A stretch of DNA of 7,994 nt from Muribaculaceae bacterium (GCA_029060585.1 JAIDTS010000198.1:1309-9302), one strand, 5' to 3'; shown: positions 1-6,931, numbered from the stretch's first letter. The notes: generated from the letters alone by a model not told the origin. Made by a program: numbers and translations.

Positions 1-24
1 TTTGAAGACTGAACGAAATTTGAT

Positions 25-1734
25 ATGAAATTCGAAATAACTGGCATCACTAAACTTACCGCAAGCGTGTTTGAAATGACGCTTCGGGGCGACTGCTCGG
101 CATTCTCAATGCCGGGGCAGTTTGTCGAGATATCAATACCCGGGCTATATCTGAGACGCCCTATATCGGTATGCGACATAGAAGGCAACAGACTGACTCT
201 CGTAGTCAAGACTGTAGGTAAAGGCACAGAGGCAATGGCCGGAATGGCACCCGGGATGGAACTCGATCTTCTGACAGGACTTGGCAAAGGCTTCGATACC
301 GGACGCTGCTCTGTGACAGCTCTTCTGGCCGGAGGAGGAGTGGGAGTGCCGCCTCTTTATCTGCTTGCAAGAAAGCTTATCTCCGAAGGCAAGAAAGTGA
401 AGGTTGCACTAGGCTTCAACACTGCCGACGAGATATTCTACGCCGATAAGTTCAGAGACCTTGGTGCCGACGTGGAAGTGGCGACGCTTGATGGCTCAGC
501 CGGAACGAAAGGCTTTGTCACCGATGCTATCCGTAAGCCGGAGATGCAGGGATTCGACTTCTGGTATGCCTGCGGACCCCTCCCCATGCTTTCCGCCCTC
601 GGCAGGGAACTCGACTGTGAAATAGGAGAAGTAAGTATGGAGGAAAGGATGGGCTGTGGATTCGGTGCCTGCATGGGCTGCACAATCGATACTCCATGGG
701 GACCTAAACGGGTATGCAAGGATGGCCCCGTGTTTGACGCCATTCTGATGAAACACTTCAAGGGAAACGGAACTCCGGCCCCTACCCTCCCCCGCGACCG
801 AAAATCCGAAGGAGAACCGAATGTAACCACAGATCTATGCAGCATTGAGCTGAAGAATCCGGTGGTGCCTGCAAGCGGCACGTTCGGCTTCGGTAAGGAA
901 TTCGCCGACATCTACGATCTTAATAGCCTCGGAGGAATCTCAATCAAGGGAACGACTCTCAATCCGCGATTTGGCAACATAACGCCGCGCATCGCCGAGA
1001 CTCCAGACGGAATGATCAACAGTGTCGGGCTGCAGAATCCTGGAGCTGATACGGTCTACAACCATGAAGTGCCTGAACTGCGCAAGATTTATTCCGGATG
1101 TGTGATAGCCAACGTCAGCGGATTCTCCATTGAGGAATACGTAGAAGCATGCAGAAAGGCAGATGCCTGCGAAGGAGTAGACATAATCGAGGTAAACGTG
1201 AGCTGTCCCAACGTTCACAAAGGAGGAATGGCGTTCGGAACCTCCGCAGAGCAGGCCGCTGAAGTGACACGTGCGGTGAAGCATGCCGTGAAAAAGCCTG
1301 TCTTCATCAAGCTCTCCCCCAATGTCACCGATATAGTGTCCATAGCCAAAGCCTGCGAAGCTGCCGGAGCAGACGGCCTGACACTGATCAACACGCTTCT
1401 TGGAATGCGAATCAACATCAATACCGGAGCTCCGGTGATAGCCAACAGAATGGGAGGATTCTCCGGGCCGGCCGTATTCCCGGTGGCCGTCAGAATGGTC
1501 TATCAGGTGTCGCAGGCCGTAAGTATCCCCGTGATGGGATGCGGCGGCGTGGCATCTGCCGAAGACGTGGTCGAGATGATGATGGCGGGTGCATGTGCGG
1601 TGCAGGTCGGCTCGGCCAACTTAGTAGACCCCCTGGCATGCAAGAAGATAACCGATGAGCTTCCCGCTCTACTGAAGAAACTGAAAATAAACAACATAAA
1701 AGACATAATAGGAATATCATGGCGAAAGATGTGA
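25..1734 (+). CDS. pyrK-pyrD: PyrK-PyrD fusion: NAD-dependent dihydroorotate dehydrogenase (class 1B), electron-transfer and catalytic parts in one chain
   Basis: This cytoplasmic enzyme oxidises dihydroorotate to orotate and passes electrons through FMN, a 2Fe-2S cluster and FAD to NAD+. Residues 1-245 match PyrK: the flavin motif RRPIS at 44-48, a glycine-rich nucleotide site [11 protein letters not shown] at 100-110, CGP at 183-185, and iron-sulfur cysteines C211, C216, C219 and C231 in the usual C-x4-C-x2-C-x11-C spacing. Residues 246-268 form a Pro- and charge-rich linker. Residues 270-569 match Pyr[14 protein letters not shown] at 278-290, FMN-site K308, GLQN at 335-338, NVSCPN at 391-396 with the class 1B catalytic C394, IKLSPN at 428-433, and a phosphate-binding GCGGVAS near 505. 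ATG 25 is the first ATG after an in-frame TGA at 10-12. The last 16 bases overlap pyrF. The two parts are normally separate proteins (about 250 and 300 residues). PyrD has no plausible start codon in this frame at its N-terminus, so a fused product or a sequence error at the junction must be assumed. Function is very secure; the natural fusion is less so. Confidence 0.93.
   Translation: MKFEITGITKLTASVFEMTLRGDCSAFSMPGQFVEISIPGLYLRRPISVCDIEGNRLTLVVKTVGKGTEAMAGMAPGMELDLLTGLGKGFDTGRCSVTALLAGGGVGVPPLYLLARKLISEGKKVKVALGFNTADEIFYADKFRDLGADVEVATLDGSAGTKGFVTDAIRKPEMQGFDFWYACGPLPMLSALGRELDCEIGEVSMEERMGCGFGACMGCTIDTPWGPKRVCKDGPVFDAILMKHFKGNGTPAPTLPRDRKSEGEPNVTTDLCSIELKNPVVPASGTFGFGKEFADIYDLNSLGGISIKGTTLNPRFGNITPRIAETPDGMINSVGLQNPGADTVYNHEVPELRKIYSGCVIANVSGFSIEEYVEACRKADACEGVDIIEVNVSCPNVHKGGMAFGTSAEQAAEVTRAVKHAVKKPVFIKLSPNVTDIVSIAKACEAAGADGLTLINTLLGMRININTGAPVIANRMGGFSGPAVFPVAVRMVYQVSQAVSIPVMGCGGVASAEDVVEMMMAGACAVQVGSANLVDPLACKKITDELPALLKKLKINNIKDIIGISWRKM
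809..823 (+). promoter_or_regulatory. Relict pyrD translation start (Shine-Dalgarno plus ATG) inside the fused frame
   Basis: AAGGAG at 809-814 is followed six bases later by ATG at 821-823, exactly where an independent PyrD would begin. This ATG is out of frame with PyrD and is followed at once by TAA (824-826). Adding one base after the ATG would give a Met-led PyrD N-terminus and would end PyrK at TGA 846-848. This is seen in the sequence. That it is a decayed start, or marks a one-base sequence error, is inference. Confidence 0.55.
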
Positions 1735-2420
1735 TCATAGCATGCGACTTCCCATCGATGGAAGCGACTCTCGAATTTCTTGACAAATTCGGCGACAGGA
1801 AGCCCTATGTCAAGATCGGCATGGAGCTTTTCTATGCCGCCGGTCCTGAAATCATCAAGGAAATCAAGAAAAGAGGACACAAGATCTTCCTCGACCTAAA
1901 GCTCTGCGATATCCCCAACACAGTGAAGAGCGCCATGTCGGTGCTGTCGCACCTTGACGTAGACATGACAAATCTGCATGCCTTCGGCGGCCATAAGATG
2001 ATGGAAGCAGCCATCGAAGGACTGACTAGGCCCGACGGCACACGTCCACTTTTGATTGCCGTGACCATGCTTACATCCACAAGTAAGGAACTGATGAACG
2101 AGGACCTCCTCATTCCGGGCGAGGTAGACGCCGTAGTAGCAAGCTACGCGAAGAACGCCGAAATGTCAGGACTTGACGGAGTCGTATGTTCTCCAAGAGA
2201 GGCATCCATTGTCAAGATAGCATGCGGCGATAAATTCATCACCGTAACGCCGGGTATCCGTTTCGCCGACTCTGAAGCCGACGACCAGGTGCGTGTCATG
2301 ACTCCGGCCAAGGCCCGCGAGATTGGATCCGACTATATCGTAGTAGGACGTCCGATCACCAAGGCTGAGGATCCGAAGGCAGCTTACGAAAGATGCTGTC
2401 GGGAATTCCTCGGTGAGTAA
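1719..2420 (+). CDS. pyrF: Orotidine-5'-phosphate decarboxylase, short (B. subtilis/E. coli-like) class
   Basis: This enzyme decarboxylates OMP to UMP, the last step of de novo UMP synthesis, in the cytoplasm. The protein has 233 residues, the normal size of the short bacterial class. Active-site residues occur in the expected order: D10 in IIACD, K32 in YVKIG, and the signature [11 protein letters not shown] at 59-69 with D59, K61 and D64. Phosphate-binding elements are TPGIR at 177-181 and VVGRPIT at 208-214, with R211. The ATG lies 16 bases inside the end of the pyrK-pyrD frame, so the two are probably translationally coupled. As I recall, Bacteroides itself carries a longer PyrF of about 270 residues from another subgroup, so the short form here may be a lineage difference or a replacement. 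Confidence 0.95.
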   Translation: MAKDVIIACDFPSMEATLEFLDKFGDRKPYVKIGMELFYAAGPEIIKEIKKRGHKIFLDLKLCDIPNTVKSAMSVLSHLDVDMTNLHAFGGHKMMEAAIEGLTRPDGTRPLLIAVTMLTSTSKELMNEDLLIPGEVDAVVASYAKNAEMSGLDGVVCSPREASIVKIACGDKFITVTPGIRFADSEADDQVRVMTPAKAREIGSDYIVVGRPITKAEDPKAAYERCCREFLGE

Positions 2421-2505
2421 ATTTTAATGCATATTTATGCTGTAGGATACAAAACATTATATAAACCTTCATATCATAAATGCAGATAATAGGATTATGC
2501 ATTGT

Positions 2506-2524
2506 GAATTATGAATTATGAATT
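2506..2524 (+). repeat. 7-bp tandem repeat (GAATTAT) upstream of pyrE
   Basis: GAATTAT at 2506-2512 and 2513-2519 is followed by a partial GAATT at 2520-2524, six bases before the pyrE ATG. It sits at the end of the 110-base AT-rich pyrF-pyrE spacer. I find no TAnnTTTG promoter element or convincing terminator in the rest of that spacer. The repeat could influence initiation by keeping the leader unstructured, or it may be a neutral microsatellite. Confidence 0.7.
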
Positions 2525-2530
2525 GAAGAA

Positions 2531-3166
2531 ATGTTGGAAAGAAAGATAGCGAAAGACCTTCTTAGTGTCGGCGCGGTATTCCTGCGTCCCGAAGAACTCT
2601 TCACATGGGCTTCAGGAATCAAGAGCCCGATGTATTGCGATAACCGCCTTACCCTCTCCTACCCTGAAGTACGCAAGGATATCGAGGAGGGTCTTGCCGA
2701 ACTTATAAAGAAATACTACCCCGATGCTGAGTCCCTGATGGGTACGTCGACCGCCGGCATCGCGCACGCAGCCATAACGGCATGGCTTCTTGACAAACCT
2801 ATGGGATACGTGCGCGGCGGTGCGAAAGACCATGGCCGCGGCAACCGCATCGAAGGGAAATGCGAACCGGGAACCAAAGTGGTGGTTGTGGAAGACCTTA
2901 TCTCTACCGGAGGAAGCTGCATAGAAGTAGTGGAAGCCCTCCGCGAGGAAGGAGCGGAAGTGCTTGGCATCGTAAGCATCTTCACCTACGGGATGAAGAA
3001 GGCCACCGACCGCCTTGCGGCCGCCAATGTAACCAACCATTCACTTTCCAATCTGGACACTCTTGTTGAAGTCGCAGCCGAAGAAGGATATATCGAGCCG
3101 GTATGGAAAAACAGAATCCTGAAATTCCGAGACAATCCGAGCGATACGGCCTGGATGGAAGCCTGA
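2531..3166 (+). CDS. pyrE: Orotate phosphoribosyltransferase
   Basis: This enzyme transfers the ribose-5-phosphate group of PRPP to orotate, giving OMP, the substrate of PyrF. The protein has 211 residues, typical for the family. The PRPP-binding signature VVVVEDLISTGGS lies at 117-129, with the adjacent acidic pair E121 and D122. The flexible catalytic loop follows YVRGGAKDHGRGNRIEG at 93-109, supplying K99 and H101 from the neighbouring subunit, and GTSTAGI at 71-77 is the phosphate-contact segment. The layout resembles the B. subtilis-like PyrE group. It lies 110 bases after pyrF and 51 bases before pyrB on the same strand, so co-transcription with the cluster is likely but not shown. ATG 2531 gives a start at the usual position of the N-terminal helix, and no earlier in-frame start looks better. 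Confidence 0.95.
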   Translation: MLERKIAKDLLSVGAVFLRPEELFTWASGIKSPMYCDNRLTLSYPEVRKDIEEGLAELIKKYYPDAESLMGTSTAGIAHAAITAWLLDKPMGYVRGGAKDHGRGNRIEGKCEPGTKVVVVEDLISTGGSCIEVVEALREEGAEVLGIVSIFTYGMKKATDRLAAANVTNHSLSNLDTLVEVAAEEGYIEPVWKNRILKFRDNPSDTAWMEA

Positions 3167-3169
3167 AAA

Positions 3170-3213
3170 GTTTAATATGTTTAAATAGTTTAAGAAGTTT
3201 AAACCTTTAAACC
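3170..3213 (+). repeat. 9-bp tandem repeat (GTTTAA-NNN) between pyrE and pyrB
   Basis: GTTTAA recurs at 3170, 3179, 3188 and 3197 with an exact 9-base period. The units are GTTTAATAT, GTTTAAATA, GTTTAAGAA and GTTTAAACC, then an 8-base unit TTTAAACC at 3206-3213. It fills nearly the whole 51-base spacer and ends four bases before the pyrB ATG. The fourth unit contains the palindrome GTTTAAAC (3197-3204). No Shine-Dalgarno is present. It may set initiation efficiency through an unstructured AT-rich leader, or be a variable microsatellite. Confidence 0.85.
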
Positions 3214-3217
3214 AAAG

Positions 3218-4297
3218 ATGAAACATCTGATAGATCCCACCGACCTGACGGTGGAAGAAACCCGGGAGATCATCGACCTCGCCCTCGACATCATAGCCAA
3301 CCGCGCAAAATATTCTGAGAAATGCAAGGGAAAGAAGCTTGCCACACTCTTCTACGAACCTTCTACCCGCACACGTCTCAGCTTTACAGCAGCGATGATG
3401 GAACTCGGCGGCAACGTTCTTGGATTCGCAGACGCGGCCAGCAGTTCGGTAAGCAAGGGCGAGACTGTGCGCGATACCATACGCGTGGTTGAGAACTTCG
3501 CCGACATCATAGCTATGCGCCATCATATCGAGGGAGCTCAGCTGGCTGGCACTGAAGTGAGCCGCGTGCCCATCATCAACGCTGGCGACGGCAGCCATGC
3601 TCATCCGACACAGACACTGACCGACCTTCTGACCATCACCCGCGAACTCGGACGCCTCGACGACATTACAATCGGTTTCTGCGGCGACCTTAGATTCGGA
3701 CGCACTGTCCACAGCCTCATCAAGGCCCTCTCACGACAGAAGGGAATAAAGATCGTCTTGATCGCTCCGCCTCAGCTTCGGCTGCCTGACTATATCAAGC
3801 AAGACGTCTGCGACCGACTCGGACTTGAATATAAGGAAGTCGACACGCTGGAGGAGGCGATGCCGGAACTCGACGTGCTGTATATGACACGAGTGCAGAA
3901 GGAGAGATTCCTTGACGAAGACGAATACGAGGCGGTGAAGGACTCTTTCGTGCTCGACTGCGAGAAGATGAAGCTCGCTAAGGAAAAGATGGCTGTTCTT
4001 CACCCGCTTCCACGCGTCAATGAGATACTTGAGGAAGTTGACGCCGACCCAAGAGCTGCTTACTTCCGTCAGGTAGAAAACGGCAAATTTGTGCGTATGG
4101 CCCTCATCTCCAGCCTACTTGATTGGAAGGATGACTCCAAGCACACTATGCCGGTCCAAGAGGAAGTAGAAGTTCCTGACAATCTCCGTTGCGAAAACAA
4201 AAAGTGCATCACGCGCAACGAGCACTCGCCGCGCCGCGCCTACAGATCGGCCGACGGATCGCTTCGCTGCCGCTATTGCGACCATAAGTTCAAATAA
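3218..4297 (+). CDS. pyrB: Aspartate carbamoyltransferase with a C-terminal PyrI-type zinc domain
   Basis: This enzyme condenses carbamoyl phosphate with aspartate to give N-carbamoyl-aspartate, the committed pyrimidine step. Residues 1-305 are a complete catalytic chain: FYEPSTRTRLSF at 45-56 (carbamoyl-phosphate site), SVSKGET at 77-83 with the K80 contributed across subunits, RHH at 101-103, NAGDGSHAHPTQT at 121-133, LYMTRVQKERF at 221-231 and HPLPRVNEI at 262-270 (aspartate site and domain closure). After a linker at about 305-322, the chain ends with a zinc-ribbon segment carrying C325, C330, C351 and C354 (C-x4-C-x20-C-x2-C). This closely matches the zinc domain of the PyrI regulatory chain, including the DN-L-C lead-in and a C-[KR]-YC-x2-[KE]-F ending. 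The roughly 100-residue PyrI domain that binds ATP and CTP is absent, and no pyrI follows. At 359 residues it is about 50 longer than ordinary PyrB. Zinc binding and loss of nucleotide control are inferred. Confidence 0.95.
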   Translation: MKHLIDPTDLTVEETREIIDLALDIIANRAKYSEKCKGKKLATLFYEPSTRTRLSFTAAMMELGGNVLGFADAASSSVSKGETVRDTIRVVENFADIIAMRHHIEGAQLAGTEVSRVPIINAGDGSHAHPTQTLTDLLTITRELGRLDDITIGFCGDLRFGRTVHSLIKALSRQKGIKIVLIAPPQLRLPDYIKQDVCDRLGLEYKEVDTLEEAMPELDVLYMTRVQKERFLDEDEYEAVKDSFVLDCEKMKLAKEKMAVLHPLPRVNEILEEVDADPRAAYFRQVENGKFVRMALISSLLDWKDDSKHTMPVQEEVEVPDNLRCENKKCITRNEHSPRRAYRSADGSLRCRYCDHKFK

Positions 4298-4303
4298 ATC
4301 TAA

Positions 4304-4333
4304 GCCCGTAGGCGCGTGAAACCGCTTACGGGC
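4304..4333 (+). terminator. GC-rich stem-loop between pyrB and the amidophosphoribosyltransferase gene
   Basis: GCCCGTAGGC (4304-4313) pairs with GCTTACGGGC (4324-4333), ten pairs including one G-U, around a 10-base loop. It starts six bases after the pyrB stop. No T-run follows (the downstream sequence is A-rich), so it is not a classical intrinsic terminator. It could be a partial terminator, a 3'-end stabiliser for the pyr mRNA, or a processing site. GGCGC (4311-4315) can alternatively pair with GCGCC (4332-4336), a weaker competing fold. Confidence 0.5.
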
Positions 4334-4363
4334 GCCATCTACAGAAATTCAACAGGTAAAAAA

Positions 4364-4369
4364 AAGGAG
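4364..4369 (+). promoter_or_regulatory. Strong Shine-Dalgarno of the amidophosphoribosyltransferase gene
   Basis: AAGGAG lies eight bases before ATG 4378, preceded by a run of A residues. Most genes here have no Shine-Dalgarno, as is usual in Bacteroidetes, so this site stands out and fixes the start codon. It suggests efficient initiation, which is inference. Confidence 0.75.
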
Positions 4370-4377
4370 TTTCTATT

Positions 4378-6276
4378 ATGGAACCACTGAAACATGAGTG
4401 CGGCATCGCCATGATTCGCCTCCGTAAGCCGATTGCTTACTATAAGGAGAAATACGGGAGCTACGCATACGCCCTAAATAAACTATATCTCCTCATGGAG
4501 AAGCAGCACAACCGCGGACAGGAAGGCGCCGGAGTAGGAGTTGTAAACCTCCAGGCACTCCCGGGGCATGAATACGTCTGGCGGGAGAGGGAACTGGGAC
4601 CGCAGGCCATTCAAGAGATATTCAACAGGATTGGACACCGGCTGGCCGATGCCGGACTTGAAAACATGAGCCCGGAGCAAGCAGCCACTGAAGCTCCCAT
4701 GATAGGAGAAATATATTTAGGACACCTGCGCTATTCCACTACCGGAAAGAGCGGTATGGAATATGTCCATCCGTTTCTCAGACGCAACAACTGGAGAAGC
4801 CGCAACCTTCTCATGTGTGGCAACTTCAATATGACCAATGTAGACCAGCTCTTCGAGTCAGTGGTTAGCCGCGGGCAACATCCACGTCTTCACAGCGACA
4901 CAATCATCCTGCTCGAGATGCTCGGATATGCCCTCGACAAGGAAAACCACAGGCTATACCGCAAACACCGCGACCAGGATCCGGAAAACTTCGTAGACAA
5001 GAACCTCGAGGAGATAATAGAGGAAGAACTCGACATACGCAATGTGCTCAAGGCCTCTGCACCTGAATGGGACGGCGGCTACGTAATCTGCGGAGCCACG
5101 GGATCGGGCAACGTCTTCGTCTTCAGGGATCCTAACGGCATACGGCCAGCATACTATTATATCGATGACGAGATAATAATAGCCACGAGTGAAAGGCCTC
5201 AGATACAGACTGTCTTCGGAGTGACGCAGGAAAGCATCCATGAGCTTGAGCCGGGTGAGGCGCTTCTGATATCTATAGACGGCAAGCCCAGTGTAGAACG
5301 CCTCATGCCTCAGAAATCAAATTCCAAATGCAGTTTCGAGAGAATTTATTTCTCGCGTGGCAGTGATTCGGATATCTACAACGAACGCAAGGAACTGGGT
5401 CGACTGCTTGTGCCGAAAGTAGTGGAATCGGTAGAACACAATATCGAGAGTACTGTCTTCTCGTATATTCCAAATACAGCTGAAGTTGCGTTTTACGGAC
5501 TTGTTGAAGGCGTGGAGGAATATCTTAACAACTATAAGACAGACCGTATCCTGGCCCTTCAGGCCGACGGCAAGCTGAACCGGGATTCGATCAAGAAGGT
5601 TATGGAAGCTGAGGTAAGAATAGAGAAAGCCGCTATAAAAGACATAAAGTTGCGAACCTTTATCGCGGAGGGAGACGTACGCAACGATCTTGCCGCGCAC
5701 GTATATGACATATCGTATGGATGCCTCCGTGAAGGGAAGGATACACTCGTAGTGATCGACGACTCCATAGTCAGGGGCACCACACTCAAACAGTCGATCC
5801 TAAGCATGCTCGCACGACTCAATCCCAAGAAAATCGTGGTGGTATCCTCCTCTCCCCAAGTGAGATATCCCGACTATTACGGCATTGACATGAGCCGGAT
5901 GGATGAATTCATTGCCTTCAAGGCGGCCGTAAGCCTGCTTAAGGAACGAGGCATGGAGTATGTGCTTGCATCCACCTATGCAGCCTGCCGGAAGGAAGTG
6001 GAGAAAAAGAACGGTGAGCCGCTGAAAAACCAAGTGAAGAATATCTATGCCCACTTCACCGATGACCAGATTTCGCGCAGGATAGCGGAAATGGTCAGGC
6101 CCCTCGACATGGACGTGCAGATTGTCTATCAGACGGTAGAAGACCTGCACAAGGCTTGTCCGGGCCACCCGGGCGATTGGTATTTCTCCGGCAATTATCC
6201 AACTGAAGGGGGCACACGCCGCGTCAACCAGGCGTATATAGACTGGTATGAAGGCAATACAGGAAAAAGAAACTGA
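4378..6276 (+). CDS. purF: Amidophosphoribosyltransferase (glutamine PRPP amidotransferase), long Bacteroidales form
   Basis: The predicted reaction is PRPP + glutamine to 5-phosphoribosylamine, the first committed step of purine synthesis. The N-terminal glutaminase domain (class II, Ntn type) starts at C8 after the short leader MEPLKHE. That leader should be cleaved so C8 becomes the N-terminal nucleophile, as in B. subtilis PurF, where a Glu also precedes the Cys. Other glutaminase motifs are NRGQEGAG at 45-52, HLRYSTTGKSG at 116-126, CGNFNMTN at 147-154 and D174. The phosphoribosyltransferase domain shows RDPNGIRPA at 250-258, CSFERIYFSRGSD at 318-330, RTFIAEG at 426-432 and the PRPP loop VVIDDSIVRGTT at 458-469. 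At 632 residues it is over 100 longer than classical PurF. The extra length is internal insertions (about 17-35, 55-110 and 185-225) and a C-terminal extension after about 530. It matches what I remember of the long Bacteroides enzyme. Whether this or another paralogue is the main purine enzyme cannot be told from the window. Confidence 0.88.
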   Translation: MEPLKHECGIAMIRLRKPIAYYKEKYGSYAYALNKLYLLMEKQHNRGQEGAGVGVVNLQALPGHEYVWRERELGPQAIQEIFNRIGHRLADAGLENMSPEQAATEAPMIGEIYLGHLRYSTTGKSGMEYVHPFLRRNNWRSRNLLMCGNFNMTNVDQLFESVVSRGQHPRLHSDTIILLEMLGYALDKENHRLYRKHRDQDPENFVDKNLEEIIEEELDIRNVLKASAPEWDGGYVICGATGSGNVFVFRDPNGIRPAYYYIDDEIIIATSERPQIQTVFGVTQESIHELEPGEALLISIDGKPSVERLMPQKSNSKCSFERIYFSRGSDSDIYNERKELGRLLVPKVVESVEHNIESTVFSYIPNTAEVAFYGLVEGVEEYLNNYKTDRILALQADGKLNRDSIKKVMEAEVRIEKAAIKDIKLRTFIAEGDVRNDLAAHVYDISYGCLREGKDTLVVIDDSIVRGTTLKQSILSMLARLNPKKIVVVSSSPQVRYPDYYGIDMSRMDEFIAFKAAVSLLKERGMEYVLASTYAACRKEVEKKNGEPLKNQVKNIYAHFTDDQISRRIAEMVRPLDMDVQIVYQTVEDLHKACPGHPGDWYFSGNYPTEGGTRRVNQAYIDWYEGNTGKRN

Positions 6277-6281
6277 GACAC

Positions 6282-6908
6282 ATGGCATCCGACATTGAAG
6301 ACATAGGTAAAAAGGACATAGAGCGAATGAAACTTCTCTTGAAAGAAGAAGTAGGATTCCTCCCCACCGGACCGGGACTCGACCGGCTGCTCAGCCGTGC
6401 CGAGTGGCTTCATGTCAACTCCAAGTATGTAGTGATAGAGATGGGAAAGACTTGCCCCGACGTGTATATAGTCAATGACGGTATCATACGTGTGTGGGAT
6501 TTCGATGGTGAAAAGGAACGGACATTCGGCTTCGGGCTGCCAGGCACCATCTTCGAGTCAAAACACTCCTTCATAATGCACGGTCCATCATATTATCAGG
6601 TTGAGACATGCTGCCCTTCGGTGATCCTTCGTATTACGGAGCAGGATTTCTGGGAAACTATTGAATCTGACCATACCTTTGCCATCTTCATGCTGCATAA
6701 CGCCTACGGGGAACTTTACAGCCACGAGTTCAAGGAGAGCACCATCAACAATGGGACTGCCAGGGAAAGATTTGAGGCAATGCTCAAATATCGTCCGGTG
6801 ATTCTCGAGAAAGTTCCACAAAAGATCATTGCCTCCTATCTCGGAATAACATCCGAATATTTCAGCGTGCTGAAACGTCGTCTGCTAAAAGGAATCAAAG
6901 ATCACTGA
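6282..6908 (+). CDS. Crp/Fnr-family transcription regulator, cyclic-nucleotide-binding-like domain plus C-terminal HTH
   Basis: The 208-residue protein has the Crp/Fnr layout. A beta-roll sensor fold spans about 30-125, recognisable from VYIVNDGIIRVWDFDGEKERTF-like spacing at 61-82 and the following LPGTIFES turn. A long dimerisation helix follows at about 120-165. A short winged helix-turn-helix lies at about 177-203 (VPQKIIASYLGITSEYFSVLKRR), where the IASYLGIT and SVLKRR segments fit the two HTH helices. The phosphate-binding cassette that Crp uses for cAMP (G-E-L followed by R-[ST]-A) is not present in the turn at 86-108, so cAMP is unlikely to be the ligand. There is no Cys set for an Fnr-type iron-sulfur cluster. 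The gene starts five bases after the amidophosphoribosyltransferase stop and is almost certainly co-transcribed with it. The effector and targets are unknown. Possible targets are its own operon or the downstream secreted-protein promoter, which is only a guess. Confidence 0.85.
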   Translation: MASDIEDIGKKDIERMKLLLKEEVGFLPTGPGLDRLLSRAEWLHVNSKYVVIEMGKTCPDVYIVNDGIIRVWDFDGEKERTFGFGLPGTIFESKHSFIMHGPSYYQVETCCPSVILRITEQDFWETIESDHTFAIFMLHNAYGELYSHEFKESTINNGTARERFEAMLKYRPVILEKVPQKIIASYLGITSEYFSVLKRRLLKGIKDH

Positions 6909-6931
6909 ATAGTGAATTTCTTAAACCAGAT

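Noticed and set aside
438..911. Open frame of 157 codons on the − strand within the pyrK-pyrD gene
   Set aside because: Antisense to PyrK motifs including the iron-sulfur cysteines, with Ser/Pro-rich sequence typical of shadow frames and no start context.
2426..2503. AATGCATA (2426-2433) and TATGCATT (2496-2503) as an inverted repeat in the pyrF-pyrE spacer
   Set aside because: Only eight bases with a self-palindromic ATGCAT core and a loop of over 60 bases in AT-rich sequence. Expected by chance.
3176..3183. TATGTTTA as a pyrB promoter -7 element
   Set aside because: It lacks the final G of TAnnTTTG and arises from the 9-base repeat. No -33 partner is seen.
3041..3712. Open frame of 223 codons on the − strand across the pyrE-pyrB junction
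   Set aside because: It lies antisense to two securely identified genes, has no recognisable domain, and its composition mirrors the + strand codons.
5800..6288. Open frame of 162 codons on the − strand antisense to the amidophosphoribosyltransferase 3' part
   Set aside because: No family resemblance, and the + strand frame is conserved throughout. It is a shadow frame.
6902..6915. Small stem TCACT-GAAT-AGTGA around the regulator stop codon as a terminator
   Set aside because: Five AT-rich pairs and no T-run. Too weak to call.
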